Assembly (NCBI RefSeq): GCF_016907385.1
Contig: NZ_JAFBBU010000001.1
Location: 310,001 to 374,000 of the forward strand
Length of the DNA: 64,000 nt
Direction of reading: 5' to 3'
Origin: Subtercola frigoramans
Lineage (GTDB): Bacteria; Actinomycetota; Actinomycetes; Actinomycetales; Microbacteriaceae
Shown piece after piece: positions 1-8,820 of this stretch (positions are counted from its first letter, which is position 1; each line of letters begins with the position of its first letter). A program made the position numbers and the translations under genes. The notes beneath the pieces were generated by a model that made no database searches, was not told the origin of the DNA, and was given only the letters and a program-made list of their open reading frames with translations.

Positions 1-1374
1 TGCCTTCCAGACCGTCTTCAGATTGCAGAACTCGCGGATGCCCGCCGCCGCCAGTTCGCGCCCGTAGCCCGAGTCCTTGATGCCGCCGAACGGCAGCTCG
101 GGATACGAGACGGTCATGCCGTTGATGAACACGGCGCCCGCGTCGAGCTCGTCGACGAAGAACTGCTCGTCGTCGGCGTCGGTCGTCCAGAGCGCCGAGC
201 TCAGCCCGAAGGTGGTCTGGTTGGCGATGCGCGCGGCCTCTTCGCGGGTGTCGGCACGGTAGAGCGTTGCGACGGGGCCGAACGCCTCCTCGAGCACGAG
301 CCGCATGCCGTCGTGCAGGTCGGCGATGACGGTCGGCGGGTAGAACCAGCCTGCGCCGTCGGGGGTGGTGCCACCGGTGAGGATGCTCGCCCCGTTCATC
401 CTCGCATCATCGACGAGCTCGGCGAGATCGTCGCGCCCCGACTTGGTGGCGAGAGGCCCTACCTGGGTGGCCGCGTCGAACGGATCACCGATCACGAGGG
501 CGGCCATCTGCTCGGTGAAGAGCCGGGTGAAGGCGTCATAGATCTCGGTGTGCACGATGAACCTCTTCGCGGCGATGCAGGACTGCCCGTTGTTCTGGGT
601 GCGCGCGGTGACGGCAGTGGCGACGGCCTTCTCGAGGTCGGCGCTCGGCATCACGATGAACGGGTCGGAGCCGCCGAGTTCGAGCACGGCCTTCTTGATG
701 TTGCGGCCGGCGATGGAGGCGACCGAGCGGCCAGCGGGCTCGGAGCCGGTGAGAGTGACGGCCTTGACGCGCCAGTCGTCGAGCACGGCCTCGACCTCTG
801 CCGAACCGATCAGCAGGGTGGCGAACGAGCCGTCGGGAAAGCCGGCGCGTTCGAAGAGCGAGCCGAGGTAGAGCGCCGACTGCGGAACGTTCGAGGCGTG
901 CTTGAGCAGACCGGTGTTGCCGGCCATCAGGGCGGGTGCGGCGAAGCGAACGACCTGCCAGAGCGGGTAGTTCCAGGGCATCACGGCGAGCACGACACCG
1001 AGCGGCTCGTAGCGCGCACCTGCCCGGGAGGCGTTCACCGCGGCCGGGTTCTCGAGAGCTTCGTAGGCGAGAAAGCCCTCTGCGTTGTCGGCGTAGAACC
1101 GCATGTTCTTGGCGCACTTCAGCGTCTCGCCTTTCGCCTGCGCGAGCGGCTTGCCCATCTCGAGCGTGAGCAACCGCGCGACGTCGTCGACCTCCTGTTC
1201 GATGAGATCGGCGGCGGCGCGCATCCATTCGGCCCGCTGGGTGAAAGAGGTGAGGCGCAGCGCACGGTACGCAGCGTCGGCGAGGGCGATGCGCCGTTCG
1301 ATCTCGGCGGCGTCATGCGGCTCGAAGGTCTGCTCGGTCACACCGGTTGTGGGGTTGATTGTTGCGATGGCCAT
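1..1374 (-). CDS. NAD(P)-dependent succinate-semialdehyde-type aldehyde dehydrogenase (3' end cut by window edge)
   Basis: An aldehyde dehydrogenase that most resembles the succinate-semialdehyde group, which oxidises the semialdehyde to succinate with NAD(P). From the ATG at 1374 the frame stays open for 458 codons to base 1 with no stop. The family is about 455-460 residues long, so only a few C-terminal residues should be missing. The N-terminus begins [17 protein letters not shown]. The catalytic cysteine lies in [12 protein letters not shown] at about residue 266 and the general-base glutamate lies in [10 protein letters not shown] paralogue of the same subgroup lies at 52381-53760. A GntR/FCD regulator is encoded just upstream on the same strand. 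The exact substrate is inferred; related semialdehydes are possible. Confidence 0.9.
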   Translation of the reverse strand, partial: MAIATINPTTGVTEQTFEPHDAAEIERRIALADAAYRALRLTSFTQRAEWMRAAADLIEQEVDDVARLLTLEMGKPLAQAKGETLKCAKNMRFYADNAEGFLAYEALENPAAVNASRAGARYEPLGVVLAVMPWNYPLWQVVRFAAPALMAGNTGLLKHASNVPQSALYLGSLFERAGFPDGSFATLLIGSAEVEAVLDDWRVKAVTLTGSEPAGRSVASIAGRNIKKAVLELGGSDPFIVMPSADLEKAVATAVTARTQNNGQSCIAAKRFIVHTEIYDAFTRLFTEQMAALVIGDPFDAATQVGPLATKSGRDDLAELVDDARMNGASILTGGTTPDGAGWFYPPTVIADLHDGMRLVLEEAFGPVATLYRADTREEAARIANQTTFGLSSALWTTDADDEQFFVDELDAGAVFINGMTVSYPELPFGGIKDSGYGRELAAAGIREFCNLKTVWKA

Positions 1375-1454
1375 GGTGTTCCTCTTATCTGGCTGTCAGT
1401 GTTGGCTGTTCGGTCGTGGGGTAAGGCTGAGAGTTCGGATGCCCGTGCGTCTGT

Positions 1455-2117
1455 TCAGCCGAGTTCGAAGATCTCGGGGTGCCGGGCGAGTTCGAGCCGT
1501 GTGCGACGGATGTGGCCGAGCAGCACGCGCCCCGCGTCATCGGAATCGCGCAGTTCGATCGCTCGCACGATCATGTGGTGCTCGTCGTGCACGATGCGGT
1601 TGCTGTCGCGATCGAGCCGCATCGAGTACGCGCGGCGGTAGTGCTGGGTCATGTTCCACAGCCGGTTGACGGTGTCACCGAGCATCAGGGTCGATGCGCC
1701 CGAATAGCTCGTGAGGTGAAACTCGCGGTCGAGCTGCAGAAACTGCGAGACGTCGTGCGTACTCGCCATCTCGACGGCCAGCGCATCGAGGTGTGCGATC
1801 GTCGCCTCGTCGAGATTCGGGATGCTGTACCCGAGCAGCAGCGGCTCGATGCGCTCGCGCATCTGGTACAGCTCGTCGCACTCGGCGAGGCTCACGTGCG
1901 AGACCCAGGCCCCGGTGTTGGCGACCAGGGTGACGAGGCCCTCTGATTCGAGCATCCGTAACGCCTCGCGCACCGGCAGCCGGCTCGCGTCGTGGTCTGC
2001 TGCGATCTGTTCCTGGCGAATGCGCTCGCCCGGGGTGATCTCACCGCGCAGAATGGCTTCGCGCAGTGACCCGGCAATGCGGGAGCTGGCGATTCCATCA
2101 CGTGCGACTGTGGGCAT
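1455..2117 (-). CDS. GntR-family regulator, FCD subfamily
   Basis: A 220-residue cytoplasmic DNA-binding repressor or activator. The N-terminal 75 residues form the winged helix typical of GntR proteins (SLREAILRGEITPGERIRQ, then LPVREALRMLESEGLV). Residues from about 90 to 215 form the helical FCD ligand-binding domain, with the usual metal-binding pattern spread over DREFH and the later histidines near DEHH. FCD regulators normally sense small organic acids made or used by neighbouring enzymes. It sits between the aldehyde dehydrogenase (downstream, same strand) and a VOC protein (upstream, same strand), and close to the divergent E1/E2 operon. Repeated TTGGATYCA sites in the divergent promoter region are candidate binding sites. 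Confidence 0.92.
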   Translation of the reverse strand: MPTVARDGIASSRIAGSLREAILRGEITPGERIRQEQIAADHDASRLPVREALRMLESEGLVTLVANTGAWVSHVSLAECDELYQMRERIEPLLLGYSIPNLDEATIAHLDALAVEMASTHDVSQFLQLDREFHLTSYSGASTLMLGDTVNRLWNMTQHYRRAYSMRLDRDSNRIVHDEHHMIVRAIELRDSDDAGRVLLGHIRRTRLELARHPEIFELG

Positions 2118-2157
2118 GAGTGCGCCTCTCGGGGTTGCGGTCGGTGGAGGGAGCGGG

Positions 2158-2685
2158 CTATTCGGCCGGCCTGGCGGGGTGCCAGAGCACGACGGGGGAG
2201 TCGCGTTCGTAGGCCTTGCCGTTCGGGTAGCTCACCAGCTCGAACTGCATGCCCCATGGACTCAGAAAATACACCCATCGCTGCCCTTCGCTTGCATTGC
2301 GGGACTCGGTCGGATCACCCAACACCCGGACGCCGTTGGCTCGCAGGTAGGCGACGGCGGCGTCGAGGTCGTCGACGTAGAAGGCCAGGTGGTGCCCGCC
2401 GATGTCGCTGTTGCGCGGCTGCGGCAGGGCGCCGTCGGCCGCTTCGTACTCGAAGACTTCGAAATTCACGCCCGTGCCGACCCGGTAGAAGGTGAGCCTG
2501 CGCATGACGGTGCGCGGATGCACGTTCAGGTGTTCGAGCATCCAGTCGCCCTGCTCATGCTCGAACGGGCCGAGGGAGTAGACGCGCTCGGCGCCGAGGA
2601 TGTCGACGAAGAATCGATCGGCTTCGTCGAGGTCCGGAACGGTGAAACCGATGTGCTCGGTGCCGCGCAGGCCGGGCAGTGCCAT
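2158..2685 (-). CDS. VOC-superfamily protein (glyoxalase/extradiol dioxygenase fold)
   Basis: A 175-residue single-chain VOC protein with two beta-alpha-beta-beta-beta units. The first starts at LRGTEHIGFTVPDLDEADRFF, the second at HHLAFYVDDLDAAVAYL. The histidines in those stretches and an acidic residue in the later WVYFLSPWGMQFELV segment could hold a metal ion, as in glyoxalase I and extradiol dioxygenases. The start at 2685 is chosen because AAAGGAG precedes it; a longer upstream extension has no homology. The next gene downstream on this strand is the GntR regulator, 40 bases away, so the two are probably co-transcribed. The reaction cannot be named from the sequence. Confidence 0.85.
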   Translation of the reverse strand: MALPGLRGTEHIGFTVPDLDEADRFFVDILGAERVYSLGPFEHEQGDWMLEHLNVHPRTVMRRLTFYRVGTGVNFEVFEYEAADGALPQPRNSDIGGHHLAFYVDDLDAAVAYLRANGVRVLGDPTESRNASEGQRWVYFLSPWGMQFELVSYPNGKAYERDSPVVLWHPARPAE

Positions 2686-2706
2686 TCGGGACTCCTTTGT
2701 CAGTGG

Positions 2707-2872
2707 TTGGATCCATCTTTGCCGATATCCGCATGTTTCGCCAGCGATTTGTCCAATTGGCGTTGTAATTGGATTCAATCTGTGCGTATTCTTTCAGTAC
2801 TGCGGCGCCGCGTGCCCGCAGACCCAGTCAATGGAGAGAGGGACGATGCCCAAACAGCGCCGATTGGATCCA
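2707..2872. promoter_or_regulatory. Divergent control region: sigma-A-like promoter with three TTGGATYCA sites
   Basis: A plus-strand promoter can be read as TTGTAA (2763-2768), 18 bases, TATTCT (2787-2792). The spacer begins with TTGGATTCAA (2769-2778). Matching sites TTGGATCCA occur at 2707-2715, towards the VOC gene, and at 2864-2872, inside the first codons of the E1 gene. The half-palindromic shape and the nearby FCD regulator suggest that the sites are its operators. This assignment is inferred. Confidence 0.55.
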
Positions 2873-5032
2873 GCACAGCCATGGATTCAGGTCACCACCA
2901 CGGCAGCCGACTGGAAGGCCGCCGACCCCCAGCTTCTGGCCGCCATGCTGGCCGAACTGCATCTCATCCGCGCGTTCGAGGAGACCGTGCTCGAGCTCGC
3001 GGGCGAGAGCCTCGTTCACGGGCCCGCCCATTCGAGCATCGGCCAGGAGGGCGGGGCGGTCGGCTCGATCGTGGGTCTGCGCTCGACTGATGCGATCAAC
3101 GGTTCTCACCGCGGCCACCACCAGTTTCTGGCGAAGGCGTTGACGCACGTCACCGGCTCCTCGTTCGATCTCGCGAACCTCGTGACCGACGAGGTGCAGA
3201 CCGTGCTGCAGAAGACGCTCGCCGAGATTCTGGGCCTCGCGCAGGGCTACTGCGCCGGTCGCGGTGGCTCGATGCACCTGCAGTGGTTCGAAGCGGGCGC
3301 GCTCGGCACCAACGCGATCGTGGGCGGTGGCGTGCCGCTCGGTGCGGGCAATGCCTGGGCGCAGAAGCACGCGAAGACCACCGACGTGACGATCAGCTAC
3401 TTCGGGGACGGCGCCGTGAACATCGGCTCGGTGCTCGAGACGATGAACCTCGCCTCGGCGTGGAAGCTGCCGTTCGCCTTCTTCATCGAGAACAACGGGT
3501 ACGCCGTCTCGACGAGCGTGGCCGAGTCGACGGGTGAGCCGCGGCTCTCGGCGCGAGGGCTCGGCTTCGGCATCCCCTCCTTCCGCGTCGACGGAATGGA
3601 CCCCCTCGCCGTTCACCTCGTCACTCAGATGGCCGAGCAGGTCATGCGTTCGGGCGGCGGCCCGGCTGTGATCGAGGCCGAGGTCTACCGCTTCTTCCAT
3701 CAGAATGGGCCGTACCCGGGCAGTGCCTTCGGGTATCGCTCCAAAGACGAAGAGGCGACCTGGCGCGCGCGCGACCCGCTCGAGCGAGTCGCGAAGGAGA
3801 TGATCACCCTCGGCCAGATCGACCAGGCCGGCGTGGCCAGCGTGCGCGCCCAGGCCCAGGCCGCCATGAAGAAGGCTGTCGCCGAGCTCGTCGAGGCCGA
3901 CCCCGAGGCGCAGGGCAAACGGCGCATCCGGCCGGAACTCTGGCCCGACACCGATTTTGTGAACGTGGGCGTGCGTGGCGACACCAGTGAGCTGGCGGAT
4001 GCCCGAACCCTCGACCCCCTCGACTACACCGGTGAACTCGTGACCTCGAAATTCGTCGATGCCGTCTCGGGCGTGATGCGCCGGCGCATGGAACAGGATG
4101 ACCGGATCGTGGTGCTCGGCGAAGACGTGCACAAGCTCGCCGGAGGTACGAACGGCGCAACGAAGAACCTCAAGAAGGAGTTCGACGACCGCGTGCTCGG
4201 CACCCCCATCTCGGAGAACGCGTTCGCCGGTCTCGGCGGGGGAATGGCGCTCGATGGGCGCTACCGGCCGGTGGTGGAGTTCATGTACCCCGACTTCATG
4301 TGGGTGGCTGCCGACCAGGTCTTCAATCAGATCGGCAAGGCCCGCCACATGTTCGGCGGGGTGAACCCGGTTCCGCTGGTCTTGCGGACCAAGATAGCGA
4401 TGGGCTCGGGCTACGGCTCGCAGCACCTGATGGACCCGGCGGGCATCTTCGCCACGAGCCCCGGCTGGCGTATCGTCGCCCCTTCGACGGCGGCCGACTA
4501 CATCGGGTTGATGAACGCGGCCCTGGCGCTGCAGGATCCCGTGCTCGTGATCGAACACGTCGACCTCTACTCGCAGCTCGACGGGATCCCTGCGGGAGAC
4601 CTCGACTACCAGCTGCCGTTCGGCAAGGCCGGTGTGCGCCGCGAGGGCAACGACGTGACGGTCATCAGCTACCTGTCGATGGTGCGTCATGCACTCGAAG
4701 CGGTGGAGCTGACCGGGATCGACGCTGAAGTGATCGATCTGCGCTGGCTCGACCGGGCATCCATCGACTGGGAGACACTCGGAGAGAGCATTCGCAAGAC
4801 GAACGCGGTGCTGATCGTGGAGCAGGGCGCGCAGGGCACCTCGTATGGCGGCTGGCTCGCCGATGAGCTGCAACGGCGGTTCTTCGACTATCTCGACCAG
4901 CCGATCGAGCGGGTGACCGGTGGCGAAGCCAGCCCGAGCATCTCGCGGGTGTTGGAGCGTGCCGCGATCGCGCGCACCGAAGAAGTGGTCGAGGGCCTCG
5001 AGCGTGTTCGGCGCGGAATGGGAGCGAACTGA
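2846..5032 (+). CDS. Fused 2-oxoacid dehydrogenase E1 (alpha plus beta), acetoin/branched-chain type
   Basis: A 728-residue thiamine-diphosphate enzyme that carries out the first step of a 2-oxoacid or acetoin dehydrogenase complex: decarboxylation and transfer of the acyl group to the lipoyl arm of E2. Residues about 25-360 form the alpha half, with the ThDP motif GDG at 187-189 and NN at 216-217. Residues from about 393 onward form the beta half (VVLGEDVHKLAGG, then FMYPDFMWVAADQ). Separate alpha and beta genes are commoner; here they are one chain. ATG 2846 is preferred because GGAGAG precedes it by seven bases; an in-frame ATG at 2831 is possible. The stop overlaps the E2 start by one base. 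No E3 gene is present in the window. Confidence 0.9.
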   Translation: MPKQRRLDPAQPWIQVTTTAADWKAADPQLLAAMLAELHLIRAFEETVLELAGESLVHGPAHSSIGQEGGAVGSIVGLRSTDAINGSHRGHHQFLAKALTHVTGSSFDLANLVTDEVQTVLQKTLAEILGLAQGYCAGRGGSMHLQWFEAGALGTNAIVGGGVPLGAGNAWAQKHAKTTDVTISYFGDGAVNIGSVLETMNLASAWKLPFAFFIENNGYAVSTSVAESTGEPRLSARGLGFGIPSFRVDGMDPLAVHLVTQMAEQVMRSGGGPAVIEAEVYRFFHQNGPYPGSAFGYRSKDEEATWRARDPLERVAKEMITLGQIDQAGVASVRAQAQAAMKKAVAELVEADPEAQGKRRIRPELWPDTDFVNVGVRGDTSELADARTLDPLDYTGELVTSKFVDAVSGVMRRRMEQDDRIVVLGEDVHKLAGGTNGATKNLKKEFDDRVLGTPISENAFAGLGGGMALDGRYRPVVEFMYPDFMWVAADQVFNQIGKARHMFGGVNPVPLVLRTKIAMGSGYGSQHLMDPAGIFATSPGWRIVAPSTAADYIGLMNAALALQDPVLVIEHVDLYSQLDGIPAGDLDYQLPFGKAGVRREGNDVTVISYLSMVRHALEAVELTGIDAEVIDLRWLDRASIDWETLGESIRKTNAVLIVEQGAQGTSYGGWLADELQRRFFDYLDQPIERVTGGEASPSISRVLERAAIARTEEVVEGLERVRRGMGAN

Positions 5033-6501
5033 TGTCGACGATCATCCGCATGCCAGAGGTTCTGGCCAATACGAGCGAGGCGTCGATTCAGACCTGGCTG
5101 GTGAAACTGGGAGACCAGATCGCTGTCGGGTCGCCGCTGGCCGAGGTCGAGACCGAGAAGGCGGTCGTGGAGTATGCGGCTGAGACCGGCGGCACCGTGC
5201 TCGAGCTGCTCGTGGCAGAGGGTGACTCGATCGCTGTCGGTGAGCCGATCGCCGTCGTGGGTGAGGTGGGCGAGCAGCCGGCGACCGCAGCGCCAATAAT
5301 CTCGTCTCCCGCGGCTGCTGCTCCTTCGTCCACGGCAGCTGAACCACCCGAGCCCGAGACCGCTCCAGAGGTCGAGACGCCGGCGCTCGAGGGCCTGCCG
5401 ACGGTCTTGCCGCCTTCAGCTCCGGATGCCCGGGCGACAGCCGACTCTGCCGAAGTAGCCGATGATGCTGCGGTGAGGCCCGGCGCCGCGGGGGGGCGCC
5501 TCTTTGTGAGTCCCATCGTTCGCCGTCTCGCGAGGGAACGCGGTCTCGACCTGTCCCAGGTCAGAGGGTCTGGGCCAGGCGGGCGCATCGTACGCCGCGA
5601 CATCGACGGTCTTGCCACGACTCAGGTCGCCGCCGTGGCCGGGGCCGTTACTGAGCCGAGTGCTGAACAGGCTGCGGTTGCGGTTGCTCTTCCGGTCGCT
5701 GTGGCTGCGCCGGCTGCTCCCGCCGCTGTCGTTGCTGCGCCCGCCGCCCCTGCTACCGCCGTGGCTACTCCCGCTCCTGCGGCTCCAGTGGTGGCTGCAC
5801 CAGCGCCAGCTGCACCGGCCGGGGCGTACGAGGAGATCCCGCACACCGGAATGCGCCGGGCCATCGCCAGGCGCCTCACCGAGAGCAAGTCGACGGTGCC
5901 GCACTTCTACCTCGTCGCCGATTGCACTGTGGATGCCCTGCTCGAGCTGCGGGCGCGAGTGAATGAGGCGTCACCGGTGAAGATCTCGGTCAACGACTTC
6001 GTGCTGAAGGCCGCTGCAGCCGCGTTCACCGACGTGCCAGAGGCCAACGCGACCTGGGGAGAGAATGCCATACGGCGGTACTCCACCGTCGACATGTCGG
6101 TCGCTGTGTCGATCGACGGCGGGCTGGTCACGCCGGTGTTGCGGTCGGTCGAGAAGATGGCGCTCAGCGAGGTGTCGAGAACGGTCGTCGAGCTCGCCGA
6201 ACGCGCCCGCGCGGGGCGATTGAAGCAGCACGAACTCGAGGGAGGCAGCTTCGCGGTGTCGAACCTCGGCATGTACGGCGTCACGGAGTTCTCTGCCATC
6301 ATCAATCCGCCGCAGTCGGCGATCCTGGCCGTCGGTCGGGCTCGGCCGCTGCCGGTCGTCGTCGACGGCGAGCTCGCTGTTGCCACGGTGATGACGGTCA
6401 CGATGTCGGCCGATCACCGAGTACTCGACGGGGCGCTCGCGGCACAGTGGCTGGCAGCGTTCGTGCGGCGCATCGAGAACCCTTTGAGCATCCTCATCTA
6501 G
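5032..6501 (+). CDS. Dihydrolipoamide acyltransferase (E2)
   Basis: A 489-residue E2 core subunit that passes the acyl group from the lipoyl arm to coenzyme A. The lipoyl domain covers residues 1-80, with the modified lysine K43 in ETEKAVVEY. A Pro/Ala/Glu linker follows. The peripheral subunit-binding domain is near residues 156-193 (SPIVRRLARERGLDLSQV). A second, almost pure Ala/Pro/Val linker lies at about 200-275. The catalytic domain ends with HRVLDG, with H462 and D466 as active-site residues. The TGATG overlap with E1 implies translational coupling. The substrate class is not decided by sequence; acetoin, pyruvate or branched-chain 2-oxoacids all fit. Confidence 0.93.
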   Translation: MSTIIRMPEVLANTSEASIQTWLVKLGDQIAVGSPLAEVETEKAVVEYAAETGGTVLELLVAEGDSIAVGEPIAVVGEVGEQPATAAPIISSPAAAAPSSTAAEPPEPETAPEVETPALEGLPTVLPPSAPDARATADSAEVADDAAVRPGAAGGRLFVSPIVRRLARERGLDLSQVRGSGPGGRIVRRDIDGLATTQVAAVAGAVTEPSAEQAAVAVALPVAVAAPAAPAAVVAAPAAPATAVATPAPAAPVVAAPAPAAPAGAYEEIPHTGMRRAIARRLTESKSTVPHFYLVADCTVDALLELRARVNEASPVKISVNDFVLKAAAAAFTDVPEANATWGENAIRRYSTVDMSVAVSIDGGLVTPVLRSVEKMALSEVSRTVVELAERARAGRLKQHELEGGSFAVSNLGMYGVTEFSAIINPPQSAILAVGRARPLPVVVDGELAVATVMTVTMSADHRVLDGALAAQWLAAFVRRIENPLSILI

Positions 6502-6526
6502 CTCTGCGAGGGGCGCGAGTACCGCA

Positions 6527-6564
6527 GTGCGGCCGGCACGGTCTTGTTCCCGTGCCGGCCGCAC
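6527..6564. terminator. Bidirectional terminator hairpin
   Basis: A perfect 15-base stem (6527-6541 with 6550-6564) encloses the loop TCTTGTTC. It lies between the convergent E2 gene and the hydroxyacid dehydrogenase gene. There is no long T run, as is common in high-GC genomes. Confidence 0.8.
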
Positions 6565-6588
6565 AGGCCCGACCCCGTGCCGGGCGCG

Positions 6589-7458
6589 TCAGGACGAACG
6601 GCTCCGCGTGATCTCGGCGATCGCCGACCAGTCACGGTCGGCGATCTCGGGGTCGGCCAGGGCTGCATCGAAGAGCTCGTGCAGCACAGCTGCGGTCGGC
6701 AGCGATGCCCCATTCCCTGCGGCAGCCTGCTCGGTGAGCCTGAGATCTTTGAGCCCGAGCGCGACGGTGAACGATGGGTTGTAGTCGCGCGCAGCAATGG
6801 CCCGGCCATACCCGGTGTAGGCGCTGCCGGTGTAGGCCGCATCGGTGAGAATGTTCACGAAGGTCTGGCCGTCGACCCCGCCGCGTTCGACGAGGTTGAT
6901 CGATTCACCCAGGGCCTGCAGGGTATGGATGAGGTTGTAGTTGACCCCGATCTTCACCAGGTTCGCCGTGCTCGGCCGGGCCCCCACGCGCCACGTCGTC
7001 TTTCCGAGCACGTCGAGGAAGGGCTGTGCACGGTTGATGTCCTTCTCGGCTCCGCCGGCGACGATGTTGAGCTGCCCCGCCGCTGCGACGGGCGGTCGAC
7101 CCAGAACGGGCGCAGCGACGTAGGCCACCGAGGCGCTCGCGTGCCGCTCGGCGAGACGGTCGGCGGCCTCGACGCTCACGGTCGCCATGTTGATGTGCAG
7201 GGCATCCGGTGGCGCGGTTGCGAGCACTGCCGCGGTGAAGACGCTCTCACATGCCGCGTCGTTCGCCAGGATCGAGATCACGATACCGGCCTGTAGGGCT
7301 TCGTCAATGGATGCTGCGGCCACCGCGCCGTGGGCGACAAGCTCGTGCACGGCGGCAGCCGACCGGTTCCACACGTGGACGGTATGACCTGCCTCGATGA
7401 GCCTCTTCGCCATGACCGATCCCATGGTGCCGAGTCCGAGGAATGCGATGTCTGCCAT
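6589..7458 (-). CDS. 3-hydroxyisobutyrate dehydrogenase-family oxidoreductase
   Basis: A 289-residue beta-hydroxyacid dehydrogenase. The N-terminus carries the nucleotide-binding loop GLGTMG at about residues 7-12. The substrate-binding part contains the conserved lysine in STANLVKIGVNY at about residues 165-176. The C-terminal half is all-helical, as in the 6-phosphogluconate-dehydrogenase-like fold. Such enzymes oxidise or reduce 3-hydroxyacids such as 3-hydroxyisobutyrate or tartronate semialdehyde. The start at 7458 matches the family N-terminus (MADIAFLG); frame upstream of it has no homology. It is divergent from the ketopantoate-reductase-like gene and convergent with the E2 gene. Substrate unknown. 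Confidence 0.9.
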   Translation of the reverse strand: MADIAFLGLGTMGSVMAKRLIEAGHTVHVWNRSAAAVHELVAHGAVAAASIDEALQAGIVISILANDAACESVFTAAVLATAPPDALHINMATVSVEAADRLAERHASASVAYVAAPVLGRPPVAAAGQLNIVAGGAEKDINRAQPFLDVLGKTTWRVGARPSTANLVKIGVNYNLIHTLQALGESINLVERGGVDGQTFVNILTDAAYTGSAYTGYGRAIAARDYNPSFTVALGLKDLRLTEQAAAGNGASLPTAAVLHELFDAALADPEIADRDWSAIAEITRSRSS

Positions 7459-7526
7459 GGGTGTGCCTTTCGAAGAGCGGGGAGGCTGGGAGTGCGCGCC
7501 GACAACTCGGGCTGCACGTACACAAT

Positions 7527-7556
7527 TTGATAACGGTGTGTAGTTGAGCTTAACAT
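7527..7556 (+). promoter_or_regulatory. Promoter for the 7650 gene with overlapping palindrome
   Basis: TTGATA (7527-7532), 18 bases, TAACAT (7551-7556) is a good sigma-A match. A near-perfect palindrome, GTTGAGCTTAAC (7543-7554), overlaps the spacer and the -10 box and could be an operator. The predicted leader to the ATG at 7650 is about 87 bases. Confidence 0.5.
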
Positions 7557-7649
7557 CTGTGCGTCTTTGGTATACATTCAAATCCGTGGTTCTCTCCGGC
7601 TGAGACCGGGTTCCGCACAGCCCATCATCGAGTACACAGGAGTACGCGC

Positions 7650-8690
7650 ATGCCCCCCAAGAGAATCGCCTTCGTTGGAACCGGTGCGAACGGTGCCGCC
7701 ATCGCCGCAGACCTCACGCGGGCGGGGCTCGACGTGACGTTCATCGAACAGTGGCCGGCCCACGTCGAAGCGATGCGCACGAAGGGAATCCGCGTGCAGA
7801 TGCCCGCCGAGACCGTCGTCACTCCGGTCACGGCGATCCACCTCTACGAGGTCGCGCAGCAACGGCGACACTTCGACATCGTCTTTGTGCTGGTGAAGGC
7901 CTACGACACCCGGTGGGCCTGCGAGCTGATCAAGCCGCTGGTCGCTCCCGACGGCCTCGTGGTCGGCCTGCAGAACGGCATGTCGCTCGACGACATCGCA
8001 GACATCGTCGGCCCGGAGCGAACCATCGGGGCGGTCATCGAGGTGGCCGGCAATATGTATGAGCCGGGTGTGGTCAACCGACAGACCCCGCCGAGCGGTT
8101 CGTGGTTCGCGCTCGGTGCCTACGATGAGTCAGCCCGCGGCAGGGAGCACGAGATCGCCGATGTTCTCGGTCACGCGGGCACCGTGCAGGTGTACGAGAA
8201 GGTTCGCGCCGCAAAGTGGGGCAAGCTGATCGTGAATGCCGGCGAGCTGGTGCCGTCGGCCATCCTCGGGATGCCCCTGGCCGACGTCGTCGAGGTTCCG
8301 CGCATGCATGAGTTCATGCTGCAGGTCTGCCGTGAAGCCGCTGACGTGGCTGTGGCCTCCGGCATCGAGCTCGTGCCCATCTTCGGACTGCAGAATCTCG
8401 ATCTGAACGACTCCCACAGCTATGGCAACTCGCTGCTGAATGCGGTGCTCGAGCGGTACTCCCTTCCCGACACCAAGACCACCGTGTTGCAGGACTGGAT
8501 CAAGGGACGGCGCAGTGAAGTCCACGAGATCAACGGGCTTGTCGTCGAGCTCGGACGGCGTTTCGGGGTCGACACCACGGCGAACACCGTGACCGTCGAG
8601 GTCGCCCGGCGGATCGAGGCGGGCGAACTGAAGGAACAGCCGGCCAACGCTGCTCTGCTGACGGCTGTGCTGGCCCCGTCTGCTGCCTGA
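7650..8690 (+). CDS. 2-dehydropantoate 2-reductase-family (ApbA/PanE-like) dehydrogenase
   Basis: A 346-residue NADP-type dehydrogenase of the ketopantoate reductase family. It has the N-terminal Rossmann motif GTGANGAAIAADL (about residues 10-22) and the PanE-like KWGKLIVNAGEL stretch near residue 190, which carries the conserved lysine and asparagine. The usual PanE length is about 300 residues, so this is a longer homologue. It sits in a catabolic cluster directly before an ABC importer rather than with pantothenate genes, so reduction or oxidation of another 2-oxo- or 2-hydroxyacid is more likely than pantoate synthesis. That last point is inferred. Confidence 0.88.
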   Translation: MPPKRIAFVGTGANGAAIAADLTRAGLDVTFIEQWPAHVEAMRTKGIRVQMPAETVVTPVTAIHLYEVAQQRRHFDIVFVLVKAYDTRWACELIKPLVAPDGLVVGLQNGMSLDDIADIVGPERTIGAVIEVAGNMYEPGVVNRQTPPSGSWFALGAYDESARGREHEIADVLGHAGTVQVYEKVRAAKWGKLIVNAGELVPSAILGMPLADVVEVPRMHEFMLQVCREAADVAVASGIELVPIFGLQNLDLNDSHSYGNSLLNAVLERYSLPDTKTTVLQDWIKGRRSEVHEINGLVVELGRRFGVDTTANTVTVEVARRIEAGELKEQPANAALLTAVLAPSAA

Positions 8691-8707
8691 TGAGCAGATT
8701 CTCATCA
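8688..8707. terminator. Short inverted repeat over the stop codon
   Basis: TGATGAG (8688-8694), a 6-base loop and CTCATCA (8701-8707) form a perfect 7-base stem that includes the stop of the preceding gene. It could be a weak terminator or a protein-binding site; no T run follows. Confidence 0.35.
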
Positions 8708-8735
8708 CGTCTGGCCGATGATTCTCGTTCTGCTC

Positions 8736-8764
8736 TTGTGAACGCGACGAAGACTTTGTACAGT
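8736..8764 (+). promoter_or_regulatory. Promoter of the ABC importer operon
   Basis: TTGTGA (8736-8741), 17 bases, TACAGT (8759-8764) fits the sigma-A consensus and lies 57 bases before the first transporter gene. AGTGACAGTGAACATTC follows directly, with a repeated AGTG that may bind a regulator. Confidence 0.5.
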
Positions 8765-8820
8765 GACAGTGAACATTCGCTCGAACACCGCAGTAGGCGA
8801 GTGGCAACCCAGGAGAAATC

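Noticed and set aside
2828..4873. Long open frame on the minus strand opposite the fused E1 gene
   Set aside because: It is antisense to a clear thiamine-enzyme gene, has no homology or ribosome site, and such antisense frames are expected in high-GC coding DNA.
5640..5825. Repetitive Ala/Pro/Val-coding stretch that looks like a tandem repeat
   Set aside because: It is the flexible linker between the subunit-binding and catalytic domains of E2, not a mobile or CRISPR-like repeat.
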